This document shows, piece by piece, positions 54,818 to 64,000 of a stretch of 64,000 nt of DNA. A program made the position numbers and the translations under genes. Numbering within the stretch: position 1 is the first letter of the stretch; every line of letters starts with the position of its first letter. The notes under the pieces are model-generated. The model was not told the origin of the DNA, ran no database searches, and saw only the letters and a list, made by a program, of their open reading frames with translations. This DNA is from Linum tenue (taxonomy: Eukaryota; Streptophyta; Magnoliopsida; Malpighiales; Linaceae): the NCBI GenBank assembly GCA_946122785.1, contig CAMGYJ010000006.1, positions 70,743,676 to 70,807,675 of the forward strand, read 5' to 3'.

Positions 54818-55370
54818 TAGGGGTGTAAGTGTGACCCTAAAAATCCACTGACCCATTCTGACCCCTCCCGTCTTTGAGGGTCGGAACGAGTCAGTTTGTC
54901 TATAGGGTCAGTTTAGGGACGCGTCAGCTTTTAACCCTATAAGGGTCGGGACGGGTCGGGTCAACATAGGGACGGGTCACTTTTTGATCCTGTGACCCTT
55001 AGCAACAACAAATATCTCATACCACATTGGACATCTTTGTAAAAGTTTTAAAAGTTTATGTACTAAATTGCAAATTAAAAAAATTTGGGTACCAAAATGT
55101 AATTTTACCACCAAATTTTCAGGACTTATTTGTAAAAAAAATAAACTTTAGGTACTAAATTGTAAGAAAAAATAATATTGGGTACCAAAATGTAATTTGT
55201 AAACAAATTAGTGTTTAGATTAGGGTCGACCCACTGACCTGACCCGTCACATCCCTTGAGGGCCAGACAAGAATAAGAAGAAGACAGGAACGGGTCAGTT
55301 ATACATCTTGACCCTTCAGGAACAGGTCAGACAGAATCAAGAACGGATCAGAACAACTTTCACCCTCCTA
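54818..55370. mobile_element. Probable hAT-type MITE
   Basis: The ends are inverted, TAGGGGTGTAAGTG and CTTTCACCCTCCTA. The interior repeats GGGTCGGGACGGGTC-like words near both ends around an AT-rich centre, as in the other TAG-CTA elements of this window. No clean 8-bp target duplication was found, so the borders are approximate. Confidence 0.5.
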
Positions 55371-55697
55371 AATAGGGTGTCTTGTCTTTTCGTTGTTATT
55401 TGGATTTCGTTTAGTTTGCTCATTAGACACCGCACATTATAGTGCACCCCCAGTCCACTTTGTAGTCTGTAATTAGAGATGTTCTCGTCTCACAAACTCA
55501 AAGACAAGACACATTTACTCACCTACACCAACTTTATTAGTTTCTTAAAAAAGAAAACCAACTTTATTAGTTATAGTCTTCGAGAGGATTCTATCATAAA
55601 CACGTGACCAAATAAGATGTCTTGTTTTGTCCTATCACAATTTATGTTTGGACTCTCTGTAATCATCACCCATAAATTGGTCATAATTAACATTCAT

Positions 55698-55727
55698 TCA
55701 ACAACTCGAGTTATTGAGATCAACTGT
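55698..55727 (+). repeat. Remnant of the short copia LTR
   Basis: About 28 bases here match the end of the 98-bp LTRs at 14516 and 19454 with a single difference (phrase CAACAACTCGAGTTATT). No partner LTR or internal sequence was seen nearby. Confidence 0.5.
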
Positions 55728-55784
55728 TTTATAACATTGTCAACCAGACTCTTATGGGCTGCTCTCCGATCATATTGAAAGCTC

Positions 55785-55950
55785 TAACCGGAAGAAGATG
55801 ATGAAGAAGAAACAATGGCGGAGGAAGGACAAGGTCTGAAAGGATCACTTCGCTAAATGTAGCTCCATCTGTGTTTTTAACCTTCTATATACATCTTATT
55901 TGCCCAGATCATTAAGTGGCTAAAAACTTCGTCAAAGGAAAGAATTTGGG
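55785..55950 (+). pseudogene. Thioredoxin h exon 1 fragment (broken copy)
   Basis: The purine-rich leader and start (AAGAAGAAACAATGGCGGAGG, ATG at 55815) resemble exon 1 of the thioredoxin gene at 56721. The following GCTCCATCTGTGTT and GTCAAAGGAAAG phrases match its first intron. The coding part reads MAEEGQGLKGSLR and then stops. Exons 2 and 3 are absent here, so it is a partial duplicate. Confidence 0.75.
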
Positions 55951-56720
55951 ATGGTGACTATGTGACTAATTTGAGTGACTACAGATAAAATAAAATAATA
56001 TTAGTAACAAACATGAAATATTTTTGTAATTCCAGTTATCAAACTTGCAATTTAGCATAGAGTTAAGTTACCAATTATCTCTGGGGACTGGGCCTGAGTC
56101 TGGGGGAATCCAGCTTGAACGGGTCATAACCTTTGCTATTTGATCCACCAAAGGCCCAGATCCAGCCTCATGGCCAAACTCTTCGCAGCTGTCGTGATAT
56201 CCACACGTTCGAATTCAGGCTAAACAGCAAATCCAAAAATCCGTGGGGAGAACACACGCGCCAAGCAAGAAAACCCGCCGGCACGGTACCTAAATATGCC
56301 CGCGTTCACACTTCACACTCGCGCGCTGGCACTGAATGTGGCACCACTCTCCTTCCCGCCGGCGCACCAGATTCCCGCGGCTTGGTGGCGCGTGTCTTCC
56401 CCGTGACGCATTGCAATACATCACCCGCGTATTCGGCGCGTCTCCCTGGCGTCGTGTCCACGCCCCAATCTTCGAACCAGATCCCGAAAAGTGGCACACC
56501 CCCGTAATTTACATCTATCCCTGGGTACGAATTTGTAAATACACATCCACCAGGCTGACTATATAATCGGGTCGGCCTGGTCAGACCAAAGCATTCAATT
56601 TCCCAGCGATTTTGTGGATCATCAATCATCATTGTTCGTAGAACAAACGCCAAAGGGAATATCTTTGCGCTCTCGAATTAGATTCCAAGGTCAGACAGAG
56701 GAAGAAGAAGGAAATAAAGA
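55951..56720. other. Thioredoxin h upstream region
   Basis: It contains a candidate TATA box TATATAAT (56560-56567), about 155 bp before the ATG. A block around 56285-56330 (GTTCACACTTCACACTCGCGC) recurs at about 59950-59985 ahead of the downstream thioredoxin fragment, so promoter sequence was duplicated too. Confidence 0.5.
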
Positions 56721-57488
56721 ATGGCGGAAGAAGGACTGGTGACTGAATGCCAAACCGTCGAGCTCTGGAGCGATATCTTCACCAAGGCTAGCGAGTCAAA
56801 GAAACTGGTAAATTTCGCTCCATCTGTGTTCTTAAGCTTCTGTAGATCTAATTTAGGTGGGGTTCTTGAGTAGCCTGCCAATTTTGTCAAGGGAAAGGGT
56901 TTGACCTAGCTTGGCTTCGTTTTCCCGATGTGGATTCTCGTTGCTCATTGGGTCAAAACTGATGATTTCGTCTTCAAATTGATTGATTTTTCACTTTCCC
57001 CCAATTGGGTTCATGGGGCTTTTTAGTTCTTTCACGAAGCATCATCCTTTTCCTTATGGGCTATTGATTTTGATTGTTGCTTTTCGGCCAGACTGTGGTG
57101 GATTTCACTGCTACCTGGTGCCCGCCATGCCGTTTCATTGCTCCAATTCTGGCCGATCTAGCCAAGAAGATGACTCACGTCATATTCCTGAAGGTTGATG
57201 TTGATAATCTGACTGTAAGTGGCAAATAAAACCAACTCCTACTAGAGTCTCGTAAACCCGCAACTTCAATTGACTTTGTAGAATGTTTCTGAGAATGATT
57301 ACTGAACTGGGCAATTGTGTGATCTTCCTGTTTTTTGGCAGAGTGTTTCTGAGAAGTATGACGTGGAGGCCATGCCAACCTTTCTCTTCTTCAAGGAAGG
57401 CAAGATCGTGGACAGGGTTGTGGGTGCCAAGAAGGACGAGTTGGTGGCGAAGATTGAGCAGCATGCTACCCAGGTTGCTTCAGCTTGA
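56721..57488 (+). CDS. Thioredoxin h
   Basis: Three exons: 56721-56807, 57092-57214 and 57342-57488, GT-AG borders, 357 bp (118 residues), the normal size of a cytosolic h-type thioredoxin. The redox site is WCPPC (in exon 2), the variant found in several plant Trx h proteins. The thioredoxin fold is recognisable from [29 protein letters not shown], the cis-proline in [12 protein letters not shown] and VVGAKKDEL. It has no transit peptide. It reduces disulfides of target proteins using NADPH-thioredoxin reductase. Partial copies lie 0.9 kb upstream (exon 1) and 3.6 kb downstream (exon 3). Confidence 0.96.
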
Positions 57489-57869
57489 GCAGCTCGCAAC
57501 AGTAGGGAAAATGGAACGGGAGGCTCTATCTAGTTGTTTCTCTGTTTCATCAGTGGTTGTTATATGTTTGATCAAGTACTGGTGTGATTTGTGAATCTTC
57601 TGTTCCGTGACTGATAATGATGATTATCTATGGATTTCTAGTCCTTGTTGGTGTTCTGTAATCTGTACTAATCTGGTGAATGGATATTTCTTACAGTGTT
57701 CTGTTATGAAATAACCTTGTTTCATAATTTTATACAATTTGTCAATGCAGAGGTCCCTTTTAAATGTCAAACCAATCTCCATCAAGGTCTTGATTGTAAA
57801 TTTGGAATATATTAAAGATTAGCAGGGTGAGTGGATGACAATATGTTTTGTTACCAGTGAACATATCTA
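57489..57869. other. Thioredoxin h 3' flank
   Basis: 3' UTR and spacer. No gene was seen before the LINE remnant starts. Confidence 0.4.
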
Positions 57870-59938
57870 TTTTTTTTTACTAAGAGGAGGGTGGAAGCCA
57901 AAGGAAACCAGAACAATAACATCAGATCACGGGCGAAGCTGCTCACACGCAGGATCCGGGGGAAAACAAAGCAAACGAAGTAAACACAGAGGACGAGAAA
58001 CAGGGTCTGGGACAAGAAACAAGCTTATCAAATGCTTTGCTTGAGGCTGACTCTACCTCTCGGTGATGTGTAGAGACCCTCCCAAGTTCTGCTCCAATCT
58101 CGAGCTTTAGAAATAACATAATTGATCTAGGTGGTCCTCGTTAGAATTCCTTGTCTTCCAGATGTATCAAGCGACCAGGGAGAAGAAACTCACCCAATCT
58201 CCTGCATAATCCAAGGATCAATTCAAAAGCTAGTCTTTTTACCATTTTTAACGTTTACGAGCCATACATTTGCGCAAAAGATTTGCAGTTTGGGAGAAGC
58301 TGCACCAAGAGTAAGAATCTCCCTTTTTCTTATATAGAATTCTTAGCCCTTCACTTGATTTTCCGTATTTGCTCCTAAGGATCCTTCACTTGACTTTCCC
58401 TTTGCTAACATGGCCTGGTTTGCAAGCTTTTTCAGTCGAATACCTATCCCCCCTTGATTGTGAGGGAGGGTTATCTAATCCCAAGCCACCGGGTGGAACT
58501 TAGTCTTCCCATCTTCCTCACCCCAGACGAAGCGTCTATTGATCCTGTCAAGGGACTTGCAAAGAGTGTAAGGAAGAGATTCTGTAAAATCGGATAAACA
58601 ATCATGGAAGAAGCAACCGATTTCACTAGTGTGATACGGGCAGCCACAAAAAGATTCTTAGTTTTCCAATTAACTAGTTTGTATTGAATTCTAATGAGCG
58701 GCTCCTTGTATCTACTTGTCGAGACTCTTCCATTGATCGCATGAAGACCGAGATACTTGCCCAAATCCGTCGTAAGTTTAATGCTCGCACGCAAGCTGAG
58801 ACGTTGAGCTCTGTTTCGATGCATGTTTGGCGAAACAAACTTAGCTGATTTGTTGAGATTCACCCTCTAACCAGAGCTCGAACAGAAATCCTCTAAACAA
58901 GCTTTCATTACATCAACCTGCTTGCTCTCCGCCTCTGCAAATCAAATCAAATCCTCAACGAAAAACAGGTGCGATATCTTTGGCCCATCCTTTGAAAGGG
59001 ACAAAGGTTTCCACAATTCATCACCCACTGCTTGTTCAATTTTATGAGATAGCTTTCCAAGAAAAAAAAAGGGTTAATACCTTATTTTGGCCCGAATTAT
59101 GACCATATAATCAACTTTGGCCCGTGGTTTCAGAAATTAACATCCTGGCCTCAACTATGCAGCATATAGACTCAATTAGCCCGACACATAGTTTGACCGT
59201 CAATTTGGACGGTCAACGGATCATTGCCTAGTCAGCCTAAAAATCATTAAAAAAATGCAAATTTCAAATTATTTTTCTAAATTTTCTTATTTATTATCAA
59301 ATTAACCAAAAATAAATTATAAAAAACATAAAATAAATTTGATTTTTATTTTTGGGATAATTTGAAAAATGATAATTTTTATGAATTAAATAAAAATTAT
59401 CAAATTATTTTATATTTTTAAAATTTCCCACAAAAATATAATTTATATCATAATTTTTAAATTTATAAAATTTATTTTGATAATTTTTGGTTAATTTATA
59501 AAATTTATCATTTTCAAATATCACAAAAAAATTATTTTATATTTTTTAGAATTTTATTTTTTGGTTAATTGGAAAATGATAAATAATAGAAATTAGGAAA
59601 ATAATTTGAATTTAAATTTTTTTAATCATTTTTAGGCTGACTAGGCAATGACATGGCATGTTGACTAACGGTCAACGGAGTTGACCGTCCAAATTGACGG
59701 TCAAACTATGTGTCAGGCCAATTGAGTCTATATGCTGCATAGTTGAGGCCAGGATGTTAATTTCTGAAACCACGGGCCAAAGTTGATTATATGGTCATAG
59801 TTCGGGCCAAAATAAGGTATTAACCAAAAAAAAAAGGTAAGGGAAAAGGGGATCTCGCTGACGAACTCCTCCAAAATCCACAGGGACGACCTACGAGCCA
59901 AATAAGAAAGCTAGCCGACACCGAGATTCCATTATCCC
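57870..59938 (-). mobile_element. LINE (L1-type) 3' remnant, split by a MITE
   Basis: On the minus strand, reverse-transcriptase C-terminal sequence can be followed in pieces. These are RQRDPLFP (near 59850), KLSHKIEQAVGDELWKPL (about 59005-59060), HLFFVEDLICFAEAESKQ (about 58925-58980), and then NKSAKFVSPN, DLGKYLGLHAINGRV, NWKTKNLFVAARITLVKSV (58863 down to 58540). This is the usual order in plant L1-type LINEs. Stops interrupt the frame. A T run at 57870-57878 may be the poly(A) end. The MITE at 59072-59825 separates the first piece from the rest. Confidence 0.82.
59072..59825. mobile_element. Long-TIR Mutator-type MITE inside the LINE remnant
   Basis: Inverted repeats of about 170 bp begin GGTTAATACCTTATTTTGG and end with its near-complement. 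They contain matching blocks such as TGACCGTCAATTTGGACGGTC on both sides. A-runs of 9-10 bases flank it (59062-59070 and 59826-59835). The AT-rich core has no coding capacity. It resembles the 261-bp element at 28482 in architecture and target choice, though not in sequence. Confidence 0.8.
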
Positions 59939-61073
59939 ACCGTACCTAAAAACGCCAATGTTCACACTTCACACTCGCGCTGCCATTGATATTTTAATTT
60001 TCATGGTTATTTTTAAGGAAAAAAATACATCAGTCTTGGAATCTAAAACATGGTGTCTTCAGACAAAGATAACAATAATTACCAATTACACTAATGAAAT
60101 GTTTTTATCTTTTTAAACTAAAGAAATACAAAAACCTGAAATCTAAAAAACATATGAGTTTTCCACCACCGTTAGCTAGCCCGCTAACTCTGTGTAAGTA
60201 TTTTCTTTGGTGATTGATATTTTAATTTTCATATTTTGATTAAATATTAATTAACCATATGTATCATTCAGAGTTATTTGTTTCAATAGAAAATAACAAT
60301 AGAATAAGATAAATAATGAACCAGGCTTAAAGTTTTCATGGATGCATTGATGTAGTTATACTCATTAGCATGGTGGGTAACACAAGATATGCTAATAATG
60401 AAGCATGGCTAAAGTTTTCATGGATGCATTATGTAGTTATATTCATTAGCAGGGTGAGTAACACAAGATATGCTATTTTTGTCGAGAGAATTAGATTGTC
60501 CTTCAACTTAAGGTTTGAGCATGTTAGTTGACAAATATTTTATGATTGCATAGAGTATGGATGATGAATTGATATTTTCTTACTAATTTTGTTATTTAGT
60601 GTTTAGTATTGATATATATGTACTGTTTCTGAAGCAAAAGAAAAAAATATTGGCTAAATGTTATGATTATGTGTTTCTATTTATGCTATGTTTTTTTAGA
60701 CAAACTCTTTTTTTGTTACGTCAAATTTATTTTCAACCATAGACAACTAAGTTACTACATCATTAAATAGACAGGTCGTGAATAGTTATTCACGACTCTT
60801 ATAACCATTAAGATTAGAGTACAATATTTAACATTGATAAAAAAGTTATCCGAAATTCAAAAATTGAAAGAATAATTTTGATTTCACCGTATGAAATTAA
60901 GCATTTCAAATCATTTGAAAAGTTTAAAACACACATCGTGAATACATTGTATTCAAATGCCATTCCGGTCCAACATGGCAACATCAAACTAGTGTACATA
61001 AAGAAGAAGAAGAAGAAGTGTTGTTGTGGAGCTTGATGTGTTTTTTTGTGTGATTTTCCCTGTGTTTTGACAG
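59939..61073. other. Upstream part of the truncated thioredoxin copy, mostly AT-rich
   Basis: The first ~45 bp match the thioredoxin upstream block near 56285. The rest holds no exon 1 or exon 2 equivalent that I can find. It includes an 82-bp tandem duplication at 60312-60474. Confidence 0.5.
60312..60474 (+). repeat. 82-bp tandem duplication
   Basis: Two adjacent copies (60312-60393 and 60394-60474) begin AATAATGAA and end AACACAAGATATGCT, with several differences. No coding meaning. Confidence 0.85.
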
Positions 61074-61220
61074 AGTGTTGCTGTGGAGCTTGATGTGGAA
61101 GCCATGCCAACCTTTCTCTTCTTCAAGGAAGGCAAGATCGTGGACAGGGTTCTGGGTGCCGACAGGGACGCGTTGGTGGCGAAGATTAAGAAGCATGCTA
61201 CTCAGGTCGCTTCAGCTTGA
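61074..61220 (+). pseudogene. Thioredoxin h exon 3 copy (partial duplicate)
   Basis: An acceptor TTTTGACAG is followed by a 147-bp exon the same length as exon 3 of the intact gene. It encodes [20 protein letters not shown] and ends at TGA with the shared VASA tail. The WCPPC-bearing exon and the start are missing in the upstream 1.1 kb, so it cannot make a thioredoxin alone. The frame is open, suggesting recent duplication or selection. Confidence 0.85.
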
Positions 61221-61746
61221 GCAGCAGCAGCCGTATCTATACGAGAAAGGATTTGGTCTGGTGATACAATCACTGGTCTTAAATATCGTAAGTTCGAATT
61301 TCTTAAGTAGCACCTTAATAATGGAAAATAAATCTATATCATTAATTCTTATCTATAAAAAGACGATGATATATCGATGTGTAGTCCTTGTTGGTGTTCT
61401 GTAATTTGTACTAGTCTCGTGAATGGATGTTTCTTACTGGGTTCTGTTATAAAAATCTTGTTCATATGTTCATTATCTCGATTGCACGTATCAGTTTGTC
61501 AATAGAAATGTCACTTTTAAATTAGTTTTAATTGTCAATTTGTAATCAATATCAGATTAGTAGGATGCGCAAATAGTTCGTCGATAGTGAACAAATCTTA
61601 TTTTTTAACGTTCAAATTAGCATACTGAATTGAAACGAATCAAATTAAACATAAATGCACGAACTTCCTAATTTATCTAGTTTAGTTTGGTCTTATATAT
61701 CCACTGTGTTCTAAACCTAATTAGCTTTGACAATGCTACCCTACTA
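61221..61746. other. Intergenic, no gene seen
   Basis: It begins with thioredoxin-like 3' UTR similarity (GTCCTTGTTGGTGTTCTGTAAT also near 57641), then AT-rich DNA. Confidence 0.45.
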
Positions 61747-62830
61747 CAGTAAATCCTCTGTAAATTAATATAGTCGGGATCATGAAAACTATTAATTTAT
61801 AGTAATTATTAAATTATTGATAATTTATTAATTAAAAAGTTTTTTTTATATTGTATATAGTTAAAATTATTAATTTCACTTGATGCGGAATAATAAGATC
61901 CTCTAAGGTGTTTTACCGCAAGAGATTTTACCGAAAGGTATTGGAGGGATTCGAATTAGAGTTATCGAATTTGGAAATGATTAATGTCTTAGATGCTATG
62001 AATCTTGGAGTCGCATCTTGGACGTAGGGCGTTCATCAAGGGACGATAGCAAATTGCTTTAAAAATGCGTTATAGGGATGAAGCCGACTCAAGTGAAATA
62101 AATTTTGACGAAATGTTAATGAACTTGAGGATATGATTAATGGTATGGGTTATCGTAACAAGATGGATGCAAGTCAGCTGTTACTTGTTAGAGTAACCAG
62201 GTGAAAGTGATCAATGTATCGAGACACAAAGTTTAAAAGAAATAGTGGTCGACGTCATTGGGAGTTCACTTGATGATGAAGGAGAGGGTGATTCAACACC
62301 TTCGGAAACGGTCGCATGAAAGGAAGCATTTAAAGTCACATCGACTTTTCAAAAATACTTGTTGCAGATTTTGAGTACAATGAGGAAAGTTTAAGATGAA
62401 CTTCTAATAGACTTGACTTTTTAAAAATATGCCTTATAGGGATGAAGCCGACTCAAGTGAAATAAATTTTGACGAAGATGTTAATGAACTTGTGGATATA
62501 ATTAATGGTATGGGTTATCGTAACAAGATGGATGCAAGTCAGTTGTTACTTTTTAAAGTAACCGGGTGAAAGTGATCAATGAATCGAGACACAAGGTTTA
62601 AAAGAAATAGTAGTCGACGTCATTGAGAGTTCACTTGATGATGAAGGAGAGGGTGATTCAACACCTTCGGAAACGTTCGCATGAAAGGAAGCAGTTAAAG
62701 TCGTATCGACTTTTCAAAAATACTTGTTGCAATTAGAGAAGACAACATCGATGATTTTGAGTACAATGAGGAAAGTTTAAGATGAGTTTAGAGATTATTT
62801 TGACCAGATAGTGGCCAAGAAACGCATAGT
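61747..62830 (+). mobile_element. pogo/Lemi-like (Tc1/mariner) transposon remnant
   Basis: CAGTAAATCCTCTGTAAATTA directly after a TA dinucleotide (61745-61746) resembles the terminal repeat of plant pogo/Lemi-type elements. Downstream, frames with INFDEDVNELVDIINGMGY and ASQLL look like the C-terminal part of Tigger/CENP-B-like transposases, full of stops. No right-hand terminal repeat was found. The coding-like part is duplicated in tandem. Confidence 0.6.
62071..62790 (+). repeat. 364-bp tandem duplication in the pogo-like remnant
   Basis: TATAGGGATGAAGCCGACTC starts at 62071 and again at 62435. The copies stay similar to about 62790, with the first lacking about 24 bases present in the second. 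Confidence 0.85.
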
Positions 62831-63717
62831 TCCAACATGGCTCATAAATCAGGAGGTTTCATCTGATGTAATTACCTAATACATTTCCAGATAATGAATT
62901 TTGACTAAAAGCAGCATTGGGTGAAAACTAACTCTAATCATAGGGCAAGCAAGAAGGCGTTGTGAAGATCCATAAATGGCATCTGACTCCCAAGGACAAA
63001 AGCCCCTTAATAATAATGATGGAACACACCCACTTCATAATGGAAAGTGTCGCCATCAACCAATTTTAGTTAGCAAATTACAAATACATAGCTCACTGCT
63101 CTAACTTGTTGCATGTATATCACAAAGCAAATAACAGTAGCAGCCTTCTAAAACATCAACCATCAGGTCAGTCTTCAAGAAGCATAGTTGGCATTATATA
63201 AAGTTTTGTACAAAAAGCGTATACTCACCTGGATGCGCAATAACAAACTGATGATGAGCTGGGAAATTATCTTCTTATTAGCAACATCAACTGGTACAGA
63301 AATTCATAGTTCCCACTTGCTGGTGAGAGTTCATCATCTTCTTTATACTCCTGCAAACAACAAAGATTAGTTTAGAAAATGGAAATCCCAAAGATTTCAG
63401 TATGTTATATTCGTTCACTTTGAATGCACCGAGTATTGATTGACATATATAGAACTTAGGGATACAACTTCTAAATCAACCGAGACTGTTAAGAGACCTC
63501 TATTTTGAATATAGCAAAGAACAATGGTAGATAGAAAGATGAATGCAGCAATTGGAAGCATGATTATAGCAACAGAAGGCACTTGTTCTAACCTCCATCC
63601 ATGTCAACCCATTAAGGTGAAAGTAGAAGCAACACAAGTCAAATCCATTATGATTACATAAGTTGAAACAGGAAAGGAAGAAAAGGTAAGCATCATCAGA
63701 TACCTGCATGAGACAGT
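62831..63717. other. Mostly non-coding; possible exons of a minus-strand gene
   Basis: On the minus strand an acceptor-like TTTGCAG precedes a short open stretch (EYKEDDELSPASGNYEFLYQ, near 63350-63290). It might be an exon of the gene entering from the right edge, but this is unproven. Confidence 0.25.
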
Positions 63718-63937
63718 TCAGGACTCCCAATTACTTCCATTATCCAGCTGGAATGCAATAAAACCTGCGAGTTCCATCTCCATGGTGTATGAAACCTCCA
63801 CTCTAATCGCTTCTACCCCGCTGTATTGATCCAAGTCGAAACCAGAACGAATGAATTCGCACATAAGTGAGTTATCCATCGCTCTACTTCCAAATCCATA
63901 GTTCCCAGCACCCTTGATGAGACATTGAACTGGCCGG
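63718..63937 (-). CDS. Partial exon of an unidentified gene at the right edge
   Basis: An acceptor TTTGTAG (63938-63944 on the minus strand) precedes an open stretch. It contains VQCLIKGAGNYGFGSRAMDN and GVEAIRVEVSYTMEMELAGF, with a stop at 63718. I do not recognise the protein. Amino-acid composition looks like real coding sequence, but with only one exon inside the window this could also be chance. The rest of the gene would lie beyond 64000. Confidence 0.3.
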
Positions 63938-64000
63938 CTACAAACAGAAATAACAAAGCAGATGGACGAACCATAAATCCCAAGGTAATAAAAATACAAA

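Overview
The window is nuclear DNA of a flowering plant, probably a eudicot. It has GT-AG introns, plant gene families (DREB-type AP2/ERF, granulin-tailed papain-like protease, h-type thioredoxin, purple acid phosphatases, organellar Obg) and a dense load of plant transposons. All intron-exon models below were built by hand. I checked that exon lengths keep the reading frame and that splice sites are GT-AG; no transcript or database evidence was available.

Layout. 1-33.7 kb is a tandem array of purple acid phosphatase (PAP) genes opened up by transposons. PAP-A (1-6763, 5' end outside the window) has a young, apparently complete Ty1/copia element in an intron. PAP-B (19825-22538) is complete. 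PAP-C (about 31.1-33.7 kb) is a pseudogene. Between A and B lie a poly(A) retroposon (7473-8468), a Helitron with decayed RPA-like and helicase pieces (9591-13488), a hAT-type MITE (13987-14450) and an older copia element with very short 98-bp LTRs (14516-19551). Between B and C lie a 2-kb TIR element (23157-25220) and a four-component transposon nest (25638-30663). The nest consists of a hAT-type MITE split by a solo LTR (itself carrying a MITE) and by a Pack-MULE with a captured HAESA-like receptor-kinase fragment.

33.7-64 kb is a more ordinary gene stretch. On the minus strand are a DREB2D-like AP2/ERF gene (34.4-35.2 kb, apparently frameshifted near its 3' end), an organellar Obg GTPase (39.7-42.1 kb, 10 exons) and a GID8-like LisH/CTLH protein (45.3-46.9 kb, 7 exons). 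On the plus strand is an XBCP3-like cysteine protease with a granulin tail (49.8-51.5 kb). A plastid LON-domain protein follows on the minus strand (52.9-53.7 kb), then a thioredoxin h on the plus strand (56.7-57.5 kb) with two broken partial copies. Spacers hold a Harbinger-type MITE, a second Helitron, a 1.9-kb MULE, a LINE fragment split by a long-TIR MITE, a pogo/Lemi-type remnant and an unidentified partial exon at the right edge.

The genes do not form a pathway; plant genes are not in operons. The common themes are local duplication followed by divergent decay (PAP and thioredoxin arrays) and transposon layering that can be dated relatively from target-site duplications. I saw no CRISPR array, rRNA or convincing tRNA gene. 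The best candidates for a second look are the young copia element, the nested Pack-MULE, the Helitron with a second 5' end joined to its 3' end, the active-site substitution in PAP-A and the homopolymer frameshift in the DREB gene.
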